Shown here: piece after piece, positions 27,851-38,300 of the stretch
Layout of the letters: each line of letters begins with the position of its first letter
Position numbering within the stretch: position 1 is the stretch's first letter
Assembly (NCBI GenBank): GCA_002083655.1
Contig: MSXR01000003.1
Location: 1-64,000, forward strand
Reading direction: 5' to 3'
DNA from: Proteobacteria bacterium ST_bin14
GTDB lineage: Bacteria; Pseudomonadota; Alphaproteobacteria; Sphingomonadales; Sphingomonadaceae
DNA: 64,000 nt
Made by a program: the position numbers and the translations under genes
Notes under the pieces: generated by a model
Databases searched by the model: none
The model's input: only the letters and a program-made list of their open reading frames with translations
What the model was told of the DNA's origin: nothing

Positions 27851-27979
27851 GACGGCTTCTCCTGATAAGTATCGCAGAAGATGAAAGTAATTCTTGGCCG
27901 AAAAATGGCATGGCCCCGATCAAGCGCCCTAACCTGTCGGGGGCTGGGAATCAGCCGGGCACGGCGCTAGAGCAACGGG

Positions 27980-29122
27980 ATGACCCAATTCGACCTTACC
28001 GACGATCAGCGCGAGATTCAGGATCTGGCGCGCAAATTTACGGCTGATCGCATCACGCCCTTTGCCGGGGAATGGGACGAAAAGCACATCTTCCCGCGCG
28101 CCACGATCAAGGAAGCGGCAGCGCTTGGCTTTGCCGCGATTTATGTCAGCGAGGAATCGGGCGGCATCAATCTGGGGCGGCTGGAGGCGGCGCTGATCAT
28201 GGAGGCGATGGCCTATGGCTGCCCGTCCACCAGCGCGTTCATCAGCATTCACAACATGGCCGCGTGGATGATCGACCGGTTCGGCGGGGCGGAGGTGAAG
28301 GCAAAGTATCTGCCTGATCTCGTGTCGATGGAAACGATCGCCAGCTATTGCCTGACCGAGCCGGGCAGCGGATCAGACGCGGCGGCGCTAAAGACGCGTG
28401 CGGTGCGGGACGGCGACCATTATGTCGTCACCGGCACCAAGCAGTTCATCAGCGGCGCAGGCGAAAACGACATCTACGTCACGATGGTGCGCACTGGGGA
28501 GGAGGGACCAAAGGGCATCTCCTGCCTGGTGATCGAGAAGAACATGCCCGGCGTGTCGTTCGGCGCGAATGAACGCAAGCTTGGCTGGCATTCGCAGCCC
28601 ACACGGCAAGTGATCCTTGAGGATGTGCGCGTCCCGGTGGCGAACCGCGTTGGCGGCGAAGGGGAGGGGTTCCGCATCGCGATGATGGGGCTTGATGGCG
28701 GGCGGCTGAACATTGGTGCCTGCTCGCTTGGCGGCGCGCAACGCTGCCTTGACGAAGCGATTGGCTATACCCGTGATCGCAAGCAGTTTGGCACCGCGAT
28801 CAGCGATTTTCAGAACACCCAGTTCATGCTCGCCGATATGGCAACGGAGCTGGAGGCGGCGCGTGCGCTGCTGTACATGGCGGCTGCCAAGGTGACCGCG
28901 AATGCGCCCGACAAGACGAAGTTTGCCGCAATGGCCAAGCGGCTGGCGACCGACACAGGATCTGCGGTGGTGGATCGCGCGCTGCAATTGCACGGCGGCT
29001 ATGGCTATCTGATGGATTATCCTATCGAACGCTTTTGGCGCGATCTGCGGGTGCATTCGATTCTGGAGGGCACCAACCAGGTGATGCGGATGATCGTCGG
29101 TCGCGAGTTGACGCGGCAGTGA
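27980..29122 (+). CDS. Acyl-CoA dehydrogenase, probably isobutyryl-CoA dehydrogenase
   Basis: FAD enzyme of 380 aa making an enoyl-CoA from an acyl-CoA. It shows CLTEPGSGSDAAALKT, the mid-domain RVGGEGEGFRIAM, RKQFGTAISDFQNTQF, and the catalytic Glu in SILEGTNQVMRM. The sequence style resembles ACAD8-type isobutyryl-CoA dehydrogenases, and the neighbours supply the later steps of valine breakdown. It is the first gene of the cluster, with 129 bases upstream on the divergent side of a lipoprotein gene. The stop overlaps the VOC gene start (GTGA). Confidence 0.88.
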   Translation: MTQFDLTDDQREIQDLARKFTADRITPFAGEWDEKHIFPRATIKEAAALGFAAIYVSEESGGINLGRLEAALIMEAMAYGCPSTSAFISIHNMAAWMIDRFGGAEVKAKYLPDLVSMETIASYCLTEPGSGSDAAALKTRAVRDGDHYVVTGTKQFISGAGENDIYVTMVRTGEEGPKGISCLVIEKNMPGVSFGANERKLGWHSQPTRQVILEDVRVPVANRVGGEGEGFRIAMMGLDGGRLNIGACSLGGAQRCLDEAIGYTRDRKQFGTAISDFQNTQFMLADMATELEAARALLYMAAAKVTANAPDKTKFAAMAKRLATDTGSAVVDRALQLHGGYGYLMDYPIERFWRDLRVHSILEGTNQVMRMIVGRELTRQ

Positions 29123-29544
29123 GCGACGCGAACCTGTTCATGGTAACGATGGTGGTCCCTGATTGTGATCAGGCGATCGCTCACTTTACCAACGACTGGG
29201 GATTTGCGCTGGCGAACGACACGCATCACGCATCGGGCAAACGCTGGATTGAAATTGCACCGGCTGGCGGCGCGCGCCTCCGGCTTGCAGAGGCAAATTG
29301 CCCTGAACAGACGGCAGCAATCGGGCGGCAGACCGGCGGGCTGGTGTCGTTTTTCGTCAAAACCCATGATTTCGACACCGATGTGTCAAACTGGCTGGCG
29401 CGCGGTATCACCTTGCTGGAACCAGAGCGGCTTGAGCCATATGGACGGATCGTGGTGCTCGCCGACGTGTATGGCAATCGCTGGGATGTGATTGAGGCTG
29501 ATGAAGGGCCGACAGAATCCCTTGTCTCCGCGCAGAGGACGTAG
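29119..29544 (+). CDS. VOC-superfamily (glyoxalase-like) protein
   Basis: Protein of 141 aa with two beta-alpha-beta-beta-beta units: LFMVTMVVPDCDQAIAHFTNDWGF in the first, GGLVSFFVKTHDFDTDVSNWLARGITLLEPE in the second, then VVLADVYGNRWDVIE, the typical last strand. The GTG at 29119 overlaps the acyl-CoA dehydrogenase stop, so the gene belongs to the valine cluster. Metal ligands cannot be assigned with confidence, and no reaction can be named; epimerase or dioxygenase relatives exist in the superfamily. Confidence 0.82.
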   Translation: MSDANLFMVTMVVPDCDQAIAHFTNDWGFALANDTHHASGKRWIEIAPAGGARLRLAEANCPEQTAAIGRQTGGLVSFFVKTHDFDTDVSNWLARGITLLEPERLEPYGRIVVLADVYGNRWDVIEADEGPTESLVSAQRT

Positions 29545-29572
29545 TGAGTGATGATGCGCGGGAGCAATCGGC

Positions 29573-30643
29573 ATGACCAATGATGTGATCGCCGACGTGC
29601 AAGGCCGTACCGGCCGAATTCGGCTCAACCGCCCTGCTGCGATCCACGCGCTGAACACGCCGATGTGCGCGGCGATGCTGGCGGCGTTGGAAAGCTGGCG
29701 AGTCGATACGCGGGTTGAGGCGGTGCTGATCGATCATGCTCCCTCGCCGGATGACGACCCAAAAAAATCGCGCGGCTTTTGTGCGGGCGGCGATATCCGC
29801 ATGCTCGCGACAAGCGGCGCGGCGGACGGCGTTGAGGCGCGGCAGTTTTTCCACACCGAATATCAGATGAACCACAAGCTGTTCACCTATGTGAAGCCGG
29901 TGATTGCCTTTATGGACGGGATCACGATGGGCGGTGGCGTTGGCATATCGCTGCCCTGCCAATACCGCGTCGCGACAGAAAATACCCGGCTGGCAATGCC
30001 CGAAACCGGGATCGGCCTGTTCCCCGATGTGGGCGGCGGTTGGTATCTTTCCCGCTTGCCGGGGCGGATGGGGCAGTTTCTGGCGCTGACCGGGCACCGG
30101 CTCGACGGGGCGGAGTGTTTGGCGTTGGGGCTCGCCACCCATTATCTGCCTGCCGCCGCGCTTGATGCGGCAAAGGCGCGGATCGTTGCCGATCCGTCGG
30201 CAATAGAGGCCATTCTCGCCGATCTGTCCGTCGCGCCGCCAGCGGCAAAAATTCTTGTCCATCAGCCCGCGATTGATCGCCTGTTCGCCGCCGATACGCT
30301 CGAAACTGTGTTTGCAGCCCTCGCCGCCGATCCATCTGATTGGGCGCGTGCGCAAAGCGCGCTTCTTTCGTCCAAATCGCCGCAAACAATGAAAGTTTCG
30401 CTCCGTTTGCTGCACGAAGGGGCACAAATGCGCGATTTTGCTGCCGAAATGCGCCAGGAATATGCCGTTGGCTGCCGCGTTGTGCAGCGCCATGACTTTA
30501 TCGAGGGCGTTCGCGCGGTGATTATCGACAAGGATAATGCGCCGCGCTGGAACCCCGCCACGCCTGAGGAGGTCAGCGATCACCTGATCAACCAGATTTT
30601 CGCGCCCTTGCCGGACGACGAGGCCTGGACGCCCCATAATTAA
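29573..30643 (+). CDS. 3-hydroxyisobutyryl-CoA hydrolase (enoyl-CoA hydratase/isomerase family)
   Basis: Crotonase-fold thioesterase of 356 aa releasing 3-hydroxyisobutyrate from its CoA ester in valine catabolism. The family-specific motifs [11 protein letters not shown] (oxyanion hole), [10 protein letters not shown] and [13 protein letters not shown] (catalytic Glu and Asp) separate it from simple hydratases, as does the length of about 350. GGAG at 29561 serves the ATG. It lies 29 bases behind the VOC gene. The hydratase gene follows after a repeat-containing gap. Confidence 0.9.
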   Translation: MTNDVIADVQGRTGRIRLNRPAAIHALNTPMCAAMLAALESWRVDTRVEAVLIDHAPSPDDDPKKSRGFCAGGDIRMLATSGAADGVEARQFFHTEYQMNHKLFTYVKPVIAFMDGITMGGGVGISLPCQYRVATENTRLAMPETGIGLFPDVGGGWYLSRLPGRMGQFLALTGHRLDGAECLALGLATHYLPAAALDAAKARIVADPSAIEAILADLSVAPPAAKILVHQPAIDRLFAADTLETVFAALAADPSDWARAQSALLSSKSPQTMKVSLRLLHEGAQMRDFAAEMRQEYAVGCRVVQRHDFIEGVRAVIIDKDNAPRWNPATPEEVSDHLINQIFAPLPDDEAWTPHN

Positions 30644-30657
30644 CAACCCTCCCGGCT

Positions 30658-30733
30658 CACCCCGGCCTTGAGCCGGGGGCCCGCTGCCTCTGGGTGGCGC
30701 GAAAAAGCGGGGCCCCGGGACAAGTCCGGGGAG
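30658..30733. repeat. Imperfect G/C-rich inverted repeat
   Basis: CTCACCCCGGCCTTGAGCCG-type left arm (about 30658-30687) pairs with AGCGGGGCCCCGGGACAAGT-type right arm (about 30706-30733), with several mismatches. It sits between the hydrolase and hydratase genes of the valine cluster and ends 15 bases before the hydratase start. Elements of this sequence are common intergenic repeats in sphingomonads. Confidence 0.75.
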
Positions 30734-30747
30734 ACGAAAGAGAGAAA

Positions 30748-31527
30748 ATGATGACCAGTTACGAAACCCTCCTCGTCGAACAGCGCGGCGCCGTCACGCT
30801 CATCACGCTGAACCGTCCGCAGGCGCTAAACGCGCTGAACAGCCAGGTGCTCGCAGAATTGATCGCCGCGCTGGAGGCATTTGATGCCGACGCGTCGCAG
30901 GGATGCGCCGTGCTGACCGGCAGTGAAAAGGCGTTCGCGGCAGGCGCGGACATCAAGGAAATGCAGGCGATGGGCTTTGCCGACATGTTCGGTACCAATC
31001 ACTTCGCTGGCTATGACCGCGTAACCGCCACCCGCAAGCCGATTATCGCCGCCGTGGCCGGCTATGCGCTGGGGGGTGGGTGCGAGGTCGCGATGATGTG
31101 CGATTTCATCCTGGCCGCTGACACCGCCAAGTTTGGCCAACCTGAAATCAAGCTCGCCGTCTCCCCCGGCATGGGCGGATCGCAGCGGCTGGCCCGCGCC
31201 GTCGGCAAGGCCAAGGCAATGGAAATGTGCCTGACGGGCCGGATGATGGACGCCGCCGAGGCCGAGCGCGCCGGCCTGGTCAGCCGCGTCATCCCTGCCG
31301 CCGATCTGATCGACGAAGCGGTGAAGACGGCAGCGACGATTGCCGCAATGGCCCCGCTTGCGGTCAAGGCGAACAAGGAAATGGTCAATACCGCGTTTGA
31401 AACGGGCCTGACGCAGGGCATCCTTTTCGAACGCCGGTTGTTCCATGGCCTGTTTGGTACAGCGGACCAGAAAGAGGGTATGGCGGCCTTTGTGGAAAAA
31501 CGCGCGGGCGTTTGGACGGGGAAATAA
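30748..31527 (+). CDS. Enoyl-CoA hydratase
   Basis: Crotonase of 259 aa adding water to enoyl-CoA, here probably methacrylyl-CoA in valine breakdown. It shows [12 protein letters not shown], the oxyanion-hole segment [23 protein letters not shown] and the catalytic Glu in [20 protein letters not shown]. The ATG at 30748 (a second ATG follows at once) has a purine-rich AGAGA upstream; codons before it overlap the repeat. The next gene begins two bases after its stop. Confidence 0.92.
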   Translation: MMTSYETLLVEQRGAVTLITLNRPQALNALNSQVLAELIAALEAFDADASQGCAVLTGSEKAFAAGADIKEMQAMGFADMFGTNHFAGYDRVTATRKPIIAAVAGYALGGGCEVAMMCDFILAADTAKFGQPEIKLAVSPGMGGSQRLARAVGKAKAMEMCLTGRMMDAAEAERAGLVSRVIPAADLIDEAVKTAATIAAMAPLAVKANKEMVNTAFETGLTQGILFERRLFHGLFGTADQKEGMAAFVEKRAGVWTGK

Positions 31528-31528
31528 C

Positions 31529-32425
31529 ATGACAAGCATTGCGTTTATCGGCCTGGGCAACATGGGCTGCGGCATGGCGGCGAACCTGGCCAAGGCCGGG
31601 CATGACGTGCGCGCGTTTGATTTGTCGCCTGATGCGCTGGATCGCGCCCGGGCGGCGGGTTGCTTGCCGGTTGCCAGCGCTGCGGCGGCGGTGGAAGGCG
31701 CGGAAGTGGTGGTGACGATGTTGCCCGCCGGTAGCCATGTGGAGATGGTGTGCCTGGACGAGGTGTTTCCCGCTGCATCGCCGAACACGCTGTTGATCGA
31801 TTGCTCAACGATCGATGTGGCCACCGCCAAGCGGGTTGCCGAAGCGGCGCATGCAAAGGGTTTGATCGCGGTCGACGCGCCGGTATCAGGCGGGATTGCA
31901 GCGGCAAATGCGGGTAGCCTGACCTTCATGGTTGGCGGCAGCGACGCCGGTTTTGATCGTGCGGAGGTGGTGCTGGCGGCAATGGGCAAGGCCGTGATCC
32001 ATGCGGGCGATAATGGTGCCGGGCAGGCCGCCAAAATCTGCAACAACATGCTGCTGGGCGCGTCGATGATAGCGACGTGCGAGGCGTTTCTGCTGGCCGA
32101 CAAACTGGGGCTGAGCGCGCAGAAATTTTTTGATATTTCCAGCGTTTCCTCTGGCCAGAACTGGTCGATGACCAGCTATTGTCCGGTCCCCGGCATTGGC
32201 CCGCAAACCCCGGCTGACCATGACTATCAGGGCGGCTTTGCCGTTGCGCTGATGCTCAAGGACTTGAAGCTGGCGCGGCAGGCGGCGCAGGGAGCCGATG
32301 CAGCAACGCCAATGGGCGAGCGTGCGGCTGAACTCTATCAGCTTTTTGCCGATCAAGGCCAGGGTGGCCTTGATTTTTCGGGCATTATCAAGATGCTGGC
32401 CGCAGGGGATGCGCGGGCAAGTTGA
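31529..32425 (+). CDS. mmsB: 3-hydroxyisobutyrate dehydrogenase
   Basis: NAD-dependent beta-hydroxyacid dehydrogenase of 298 aa oxidising 3-hydroxyisobutyrate to methylmalonate semialdehyde. Cofactor site FIGLGNMGCGMAANL at residues 5-19, substrate motif VDAPVSGGIAAANAGSLTFMVGG, and the catalytic Lys in GAGQAAKICNNM. It follows the hydratase gene almost without a gap and closes the valine cluster. The next enzyme of the pathway, methylmalonate semialdehyde dehydrogenase (mmsA), is not in this window. Confidence 0.93.
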   Translation: MTSIAFIGLGNMGCGMAANLAKAGHDVRAFDLSPDALDRARAAGCLPVASAAAAVEGAEVVVTMLPAGSHVEMVCLDEVFPAASPNTLLIDCSTIDVATAKRVAEAAHAKGLIAVDAPVSGGIAAANAGSLTFMVGGSDAGFDRAEVVLAAMGKAVIHAGDNGAGQAAKICNNMLLGASMIATCEAFLLADKLGLSAQKFFDISSVSSGQNWSMTSYCPVPGIGPQTPADHDYQGGFAVALMLKDLKLARQAAQGADAATPMGERAAELYQLFADQGQGGLDFSGIIKMLAAGDARAS

Positions 32426-32517
32426 TGCCGCATTGGGGCGATCTGCCGCCAAACTATTGCCCCCTTGCGCAAACCGTTTACGCATAACGCCAACAGGCAA
32501 TGCTCGGGGGAGAGATG

Positions 32518-34137
32518 ATGGCGATGAATGGGGCAGCGGAAGCGGCAATTGGGGCAACTGCACCCAGCCGCAAGGATATCCAGCTCGTCATCACTGCATC
32601 GTCGCTGGGCACGATCTTCGAATGGTATGATTTTTTCATCTATGGCACGCTGGCGGCCAGCGGCATCATTGGTCGCACCTTCTTTCCCGCGGGCAATGAA
32701 ACGGTGCAGACGCTGCTCGCCTGGGCAGGCTTTGCGATCGGCTTTGGATTTCGGCCGCTGGGGGCGGTGCTGTTCGGGTTTCTGGGGGATCGGCTCGGGC
32801 GCAAATACACGTTCCTCGTCACGATCACGCTGATGGGCGTGGCGACCGCCGGTGTGGGACTGGTACCGTCGACAGAGGCAATCGGGCTGGCAGCGCCCGC
32901 AATCATCATCTTCCTGCGCATCCTGCAAGGGTTGGCGCTGGGCGGCGAATATGGCGGCGCGGCGATCTATGTGGCCGAACACGCGCCTGCGGGGCGCAGC
33001 GGCTATTACACCAGCTTTATCCAGGCAAGCGTCGCGGGCGGGTTCATCCTGTCGATTGCCGTCGTGCTCGCCGCCAAGTCCGCGGTAACGCCGCAGGCAT
33101 GGGATAGCTGGGCGTGGCGGCTGCCGTTCCTCTTCTCGCTGGTGTTGCTGGCCGTGTCGCTGTGGATGCGACTGAAACTGTCGGAAAGCCCTGTTTTCAA
33201 GCAGATGAAGGCAGCGGGCGAAACCGCGGCGAACCCGTTTATCGAAAGCTTTACCTATCCGGGCAATTTGCGGCGGCTGTTCGTCGCGCTGTTTGGCATC
33301 GCCGCTGGGCTGACGGTGATTTGGTACACCGCGATGTTTACCGTCTTGTCGTTCCTGCAAACGACGATGCGGGTGGAGGAAACGACGGCGCAGCTGATCG
33401 TGGGGGCGGGTGCGGCAGCCGGGCTGTTCTGGTTCGTGTTGTTTGGATGGCTGTCAGACCGGGTGGGTCGCAAGCTGCCGATCGTGATCGGCTATGCGCT
33501 GACATTGGTGATGCTGTTCCCGATATTCTGGGTGATGGGCGCCGCCGCCAATCCGGGGCTGGCAGAGGCGGCGCGTCGTGCGCCGGTCGTCGTGTCTGGC
33601 CCTGAATGCAAATACAGCCCCTTTGCCAAGGAACAGGCCGATGAATGCGGCCGCGTGCTTGATTATCTGTCGAAAAAGGGCGTCACCTATACCACCGTCA
33701 CCGCGCCGGTGACGGTTATCACCGTTGGCGGCGCGACGGTCGCCGATGACAGTCCTGCCCGGATCGACGCCGCGCTGATCGCCAATGGCTATAATCTGGA
33801 CAAGGTGGTCCCGTCGGCTGGGAATATCGTGATTATTCTGGCCGCGATCATCCTGCTCAGCGCGCTATCCGGCGTGACCTATGGCCCCGTCGCGGCGTTG
33901 CTGGCGGAGATGTTTCCGCCGCGCATCCGCTATAGCTCAATGTCGATCCCCTATCATATCGGCACGGGGTATTTCGGCGGTTTTCTGCCGTTCATCAGCC
34001 AGTATATCGTCGCGCGATCGGGCAATCCTTACGGCGGATTGTGGTACACGATGGCAGTGGTGGCGATGGCGTTGATCGTCACGCTCATCTGGCTGCGCGA
34101 TGAAAAGGCTGATCTGGCGGCATCCCCCCGGCGGTGA
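32518..34137 (+). CDS. MHS-family MFS transporter with a Cys-containing periplasmic loop
   Basis: Proton symporter of the metabolite:H+ family (MFS), 539 aa. It opens with SLGTIFEWYDFFIYGTLA, the MHS signature, has GFLGDRLGRKYT between helices 2 and 3 and GWLSDRVGRKLP between helices 8 and 9. About 93 residues between helices 9 and 10 (encoded by 33544-33822) form an unusually large loop, with two Cys 12-13 residues apart and several Thr/Val strands, predicted periplasmic. GGGGGAG upstream serves one of the clustered ATGs at 32515, 32518 and 32524; I take 32518. The substrate is probably an organic acid or similar; position next to valine genes is the only hint. Confidence 0.87.
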   Translation: MAMNGAAEAAIGATAPSRKDIQLVITASSLGTIFEWYDFFIYGTLAASGIIGRTFFPAGNETVQTLLAWAGFAIGFGFRPLGAVLFGFLGDRLGRKYTFLVTITLMGVATAGVGLVPSTEAIGLAAPAIIIFLRILQGLALGGEYGGAAIYVAEHAPAGRSGYYTSFIQASVAGGFILSIAVVLAAKSAVTPQAWDSWAWRLPFLFSLVLLAVSLWMRLKLSESPVFKQMKAAGETAANPFIESFTYPGNLRRLFVALFGIAAGLTVIWYTAMFTVLSFLQTTMRVEETTAQLIVGAGAAAGLFWFVLFGWLSDRVGRKLPIVIGYALTLVMLFPIFWVMGAAANPGLAEAARRAPVVVSGPECKYSPFAKEQADECGRVLDYLSKKGVTYTTVTAPVTVITVGGATVADDSPARIDAALIANGYNLDKVVPSAGNIVIILAAIILLSALSGVTYGPVAALLAEMFPPRIRYSSMSIPYHIGTGYFGGFLPFISQYIVARSGNPYGGLWYTMAVVAMALIVTLIWLRDEKADLAASPRR

Positions 34138-34189
34138 TGCCACCAACGGGACTGGTGCTGGGCGGCTGCCACTTGTAACGCCGCAGGTG

Positions 34190-35218
34190 ATGACCACTGC
34201 TCCGCTCCGCCTGCGCCTTGATAGCGCCGCCCTGACCGATAACTGGCGGCTGCTTGCCAAGCTGAGCTGGCATGCCGCCTGCGGGGCTGCGATTAAGGCG
34301 GATGGTTATGGTCTGGGGGCGACTGCGGTGGCAACGCGGTTGGCAGGGGCCGGGTGCCGGGACTTTTTTGTGGCCACTTGGGCAGAGGCGGCGGCCCTCG
34401 CGCCGCTTGGCCTGTCGCTGTCGGTGCTGCACGGGCTGCGCGTTGAGGATCAGGCAGCGGCGCAATCCGGCATTGCCCGCCCCGTGCTGAACAGCCTGTC
34501 CCAGGTGGCGCGCTGGCGGGCGATGGGCGGGGGGCTTTGCGACGTGATGGTCGATACCGGCATGAACCGGCTTGGCCTTTCCGTTGATGAAGCGCTGTCG
34601 GGTGCGCTGGACGGGCTGGAGATTGATACGCTGATGAGCCATTTGGCCTGCGCTGATGAAGATGTGGCGATGAACGCCGCGCAGCTTGCCGCATTTGCGC
34701 CGCTAAAGGGGCGGGTCGGCGCGTTGCGGTTCAGCCTTGCCAATTCGGCGGGCATCGCCCTGGGGCGCGATTACGCCTTTGATTTAACCCGGCCAGGATT
34801 GGCGCTTTACGGCGGTGTACCCCGCGCGGAACTTGCCGGTATCCGCCAGGTCGTGATGCCCCAGGCGCAGGTGCTGCAACGCCGCCGCGTGCCCGCCGGG
34901 GCCACGATTGGCTATAACGCCACCTTCACCGCGCCTGCCGCGATGGAAGTGGCGATTATCAATATCGGCTATGCAGACGGCTATTGGCGCGGATTCTCAG
35001 GTGTCGGCGCTGCGCGGATCGGCGATGCGGTGCTGCCCGTGCTGGGCCGGGTATCGATGGATTTGGTGGCTATCAACGCTGACGCAGCCCCTGATCTGGG
35101 CGAGGGCGACTGGGTGACGATTGATTATGCGCTGCCCGTCGCGGACGTAATGTCGGGCATGTCGCAATATGAATTGCTGACCGGGCTTGGACAGCGTTTC
35201 GACCGCGTTTGGGGTTGA
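34190..35218 (+). CDS. alr: Alanine racemase
   Basis: PLP enzyme of 342 aa making D-alanine for peptidoglycan. The PLP Lys is in AIKADGYGLGA (Lys36), the catalytic Tyr in TIGYNATF (Tyr242), and PVLGRVSMDL and ISYEL-like QYELLTGLGQR are family marks. The ATG at 34190 is preferred because upstream codons overlap the transporter gene's end and are not conserved-looking; GTG at 34187 is the alternative. It lies 52 bases behind the MHS transporter gene. The C-terminal part is short, but all catalytic residues are present. Confidence 0.92.
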   Translation: MTTAPLRLRLDSAALTDNWRLLAKLSWHAACGAAIKADGYGLGATAVATRLAGAGCRDFFVATWAEAAALAPLGLSLSVLHGLRVEDQAAAQSGIARPVLNSLSQVARWRAMGGGLCDVMVDTGMNRLGLSVDEALSGALDGLEIDTLMSHLACADEDVAMNAAQLAAFAPLKGRVGALRFSLANSAGIALGRDYAFDLTRPGLALYGGVPRAELAGIRQVVMPQAQVLQRRRVPAGATIGYNATFTAPAAMEVAIINIGYADGYWRGFSGVGAARIGDAVLPVLGRVSMDLVAINADAAPDLGEGDWVTIDYALPVADVMSGMSQYELLTGLGQRFDRVWG

Positions 35219-35263
35219 GCCTCAGCCGCTGACAGCTGGGCTGCGCTGCACATATCGCAGGCC

Positions 35264-35298
35264 AAAAAAAGGGGCCGCTCGATCACTCGAGCGGCCCC
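35264..35298 (-). terminator. Rho-independent terminator of the TonB receptor gene
   Basis: On the minus strand, a perfect 12-bp stem (arms 35287-35298 and 35271-35282, GGGGCCGCTCGA and its complement) with a four-base loop is followed directly by seven Ts (35264-35270). It begins 24 bases after the receptor stop codon. For plus-strand alr transcripts the same hairpin lacks a T-run. Confidence 0.93.
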
Positions 35299-35321
35299 AA
35301 TCATTCTAGTTTGTCGTCCGA

Positions 35322-38300
35322 TCAGAAACGTGACGTGATCGATAGCTGGAAACGGCGGCCGAAATTGTCAGCAATCGTGCCCGCTGCGAGCTGGAAGTCG
35401 CTGCCCAGCGTTGTTTGGTCAGTCGCATTCAGAATGTTGAACTGAATACGGAATTTATCGTTCACGTCAGCACCGATGACGATGTCAAAAGTATTGATCG
35501 ATGGGCGGAAAATGGCTGGAACGACTTCAACTGTGGCCGGTGCGCCATTCGAGAAGAAGCGTGTACGATCCTGCCAGTTCCAGGTGCCCTGGGTAAAGAA
35601 GCCACCCTTTTGATACCGCACCGTCGTCTGAACTTCCCATTCCGGACGGGCAAAAGTGCCAGCCGAATTGATCACGTCAGAGAAGGTTCCGTTCGCGGAC
35701 TCGGCGTAGGTAACGAGCTTATAAACGTTTGTCCGAAGCGTCATCTTGCCGAGTTCCTTCGGCAATTCAAAGCTGTAACGACCCGTTATGTTGAACGAAC
35801 GAAGCTGAGTTGCCGACAGGTTGACGAAGCCCGATGCAAAACCGGGAGCAACCTGGAAGTCAGTGGTGTTACGTGTAAAGAAACCACATGCGTTTGAACC
35901 GGTCTGCGGTGAGGAGTCCGGGAAAGTCCGGCTGTCGAAGCAGAAGTTCAACGCCTGTGTCAGGTTGGTTGGCTGAATGATGTTAGCCAAATCGACATTG
36001 ATATAATCCAACGACACCGACAGGCCGGGGATGTACCGCGGAGTCCAGATTGCGCCTGCCGTCCAGCTTGTCGCACGCTCTGGACTCAGGCCCGGCGCGC
36101 CCGAGAATGAACCCGGTAGCGAAGCACCGTTCGGAATATAGGTCGCAAGAAACGTATCTGCAGCACCGGCATTTGCCGCAATACCAAGCGATATCAGCGC
36201 GGCGCGGCAGTTCGCGCGGCGTTGTACCGCCGACGTACCGTTATCAATGTTCGCAGGGCCACAAGGATCGTTCGCCACTGCAAATGCGGGCTGGGTACCC
36301 AAGAACAATTCAACCACAGAAGGCTGGCGAATTGATTGGGTATAGTTGCCGCGCAAGGTGAGATCGAGCGCTGGAATTGGCGTCCACGTGCCGGGGATCG
36401 AGTAAATTACCGAGGGATCGCCCTGTGAGCTTGGGGTGATCAACGTACCGGCTAGGTTACGGAACGTGTTGGACGAGCCGTTCTGCCGTGACACACGGAA
36501 CGCCGGATTGAGCTCGAGATTACCAAGGAATGACAGGAAGTTGTCGCCGAATACGGGTACGCGCGCTTCGACGCCGCCTTCTATCACCGAAATGCTGCCA
36601 ACGGTGGTTGCCGACGGTGCCGAACGGCCGCGCCCCAGAAGCGTCAGGTCATCCGCAAAGAAGTTCAGCGATTCATGGCGATATTCTGCAGAGGCGTTGA
36701 TCGAGAACAGGCCAGCCGGCAGATCAAATACGCCACCCCCAACGAAGCCCTGAATGAAGGTTTGCGTCGATGTGTTGTTGAAGGTCACATCCTGACGGAC
36801 ATAGGCCTTTGACGCATTCGACATCTGGTTAAAGCCGAACGGATTGAGCGGCTGACACCCGTCAATCTGGGCCTGGGTAATCGTTGGCGTGACAACAATA
36901 TCAGTCGGGATGCCGTCCGCGCCAGGCAGACGGGTAAAGTTCGAAACCGTGCCCGTGGGCGTGCGCCCAAGATACTGAGTTGGGAACAACTGCGAACGGC
37001 AGCGAATTGTGCCGGTAGAGTCGCGGACGACGTCCAGCGCCAACTGATATTCGATATCCTTGATGCTGGTCGTGGTCGTTGTTTGTTGAGCGCGACCATA
37101 GGTTCCGGAGACTTCAGCGTTCCAGTCATTACCGAGGAATTTGAATTTTGAGCGGGCACCGACGACCAAGCGATATGTGTTCACCAGGTTGCGACTGGGG
37201 TTGTCGCCGAAGATATCCTGGTTTTGGCGGGTAACAGCGAAATTCTGTACCTGCCCAACGCCGGTGCCAATGCCAACCGCGCTGAGCGATGCCAGGTTTC
37301 CGGCCGTCAGAAACGGGTTATCCACATTGATATTCAGCGCCGAGTTTTCCGCGCCAGTCGACAGGAAATTCTGGCTGGGCGAATTCCGCAAGGCAATGGA
37401 TTCAGTGCGGGAATACAGATTTTCTGTGAACAGCGTAATATCAGGCGTCAGCTCAAAACTAGCGTTCAGATTGAAAATCAGACGATCTTGCTGCGCGCGA
37501 AGGACGGTATTTTCCAGAGACCGCGAAAAGTTGCCGTCAGAACCGGGCGCTTGAGCGAATGTGCCTGCTTGACCGGGCCGAAGCGTTGTTGCGGTGTATT
37601 GGCGAATAGAGCCGTCTGGATTGAATTCCAAAGGAACGGCCACAAATGGCAAAACCTGATTAATCGGCACCTGCACACCGGCCACCGTCACCAGTGTTGT
37701 GTCGGTGTTGGCAATCCGGGGAACGCCCGGGATGAACGTGCCAATGAAATAGTTGATCGGCGTATTGGGGTTTGCGTTAAAGAATTCGCGCTGCGTTGGG
37801 CGATTTGCCTGCAGCACGTTAATTGCCAGCAAGCTCTGCTGCGCGGCTGTCGCTCCCACGGGTGGGGTGATACCAAACTGGGTAAAAACCTGAGCGGCAG
37901 TTACACCGGCTGGTAATGCGGTTGGCGCAAAAGTGGTGATTGGCAGATTGGTAATCGCGGTGGCGCGCCCATTTCGGCCGTTACCACTGAGGGCACCAAT
38001 AGCAAGAGCAACGCCGGGCAATCCGTTGACCAACTGGCTACCGGTATTGAAAAATGCCGAACCTGCCAGCGTCGTTGTTCCATTGGTCGGCGTCAGCCCG
38101 TTTCGGAACGAAATGAAATTCTGTGCATTGGCCACATAAGGCGTTGCCGTTGGCTGGGAATTCAAATTCAGGATTGTACCGTTGAAGCTGATTGAGTTGT
38201 TAATAAACCCGAACCCGAACCCAGTGGAAGCAACGCCATCGTCAGAATTACGCAGGAATGCGCCATTGTTCGCACCCGTGACGTCGATGATGGCTGAGGC

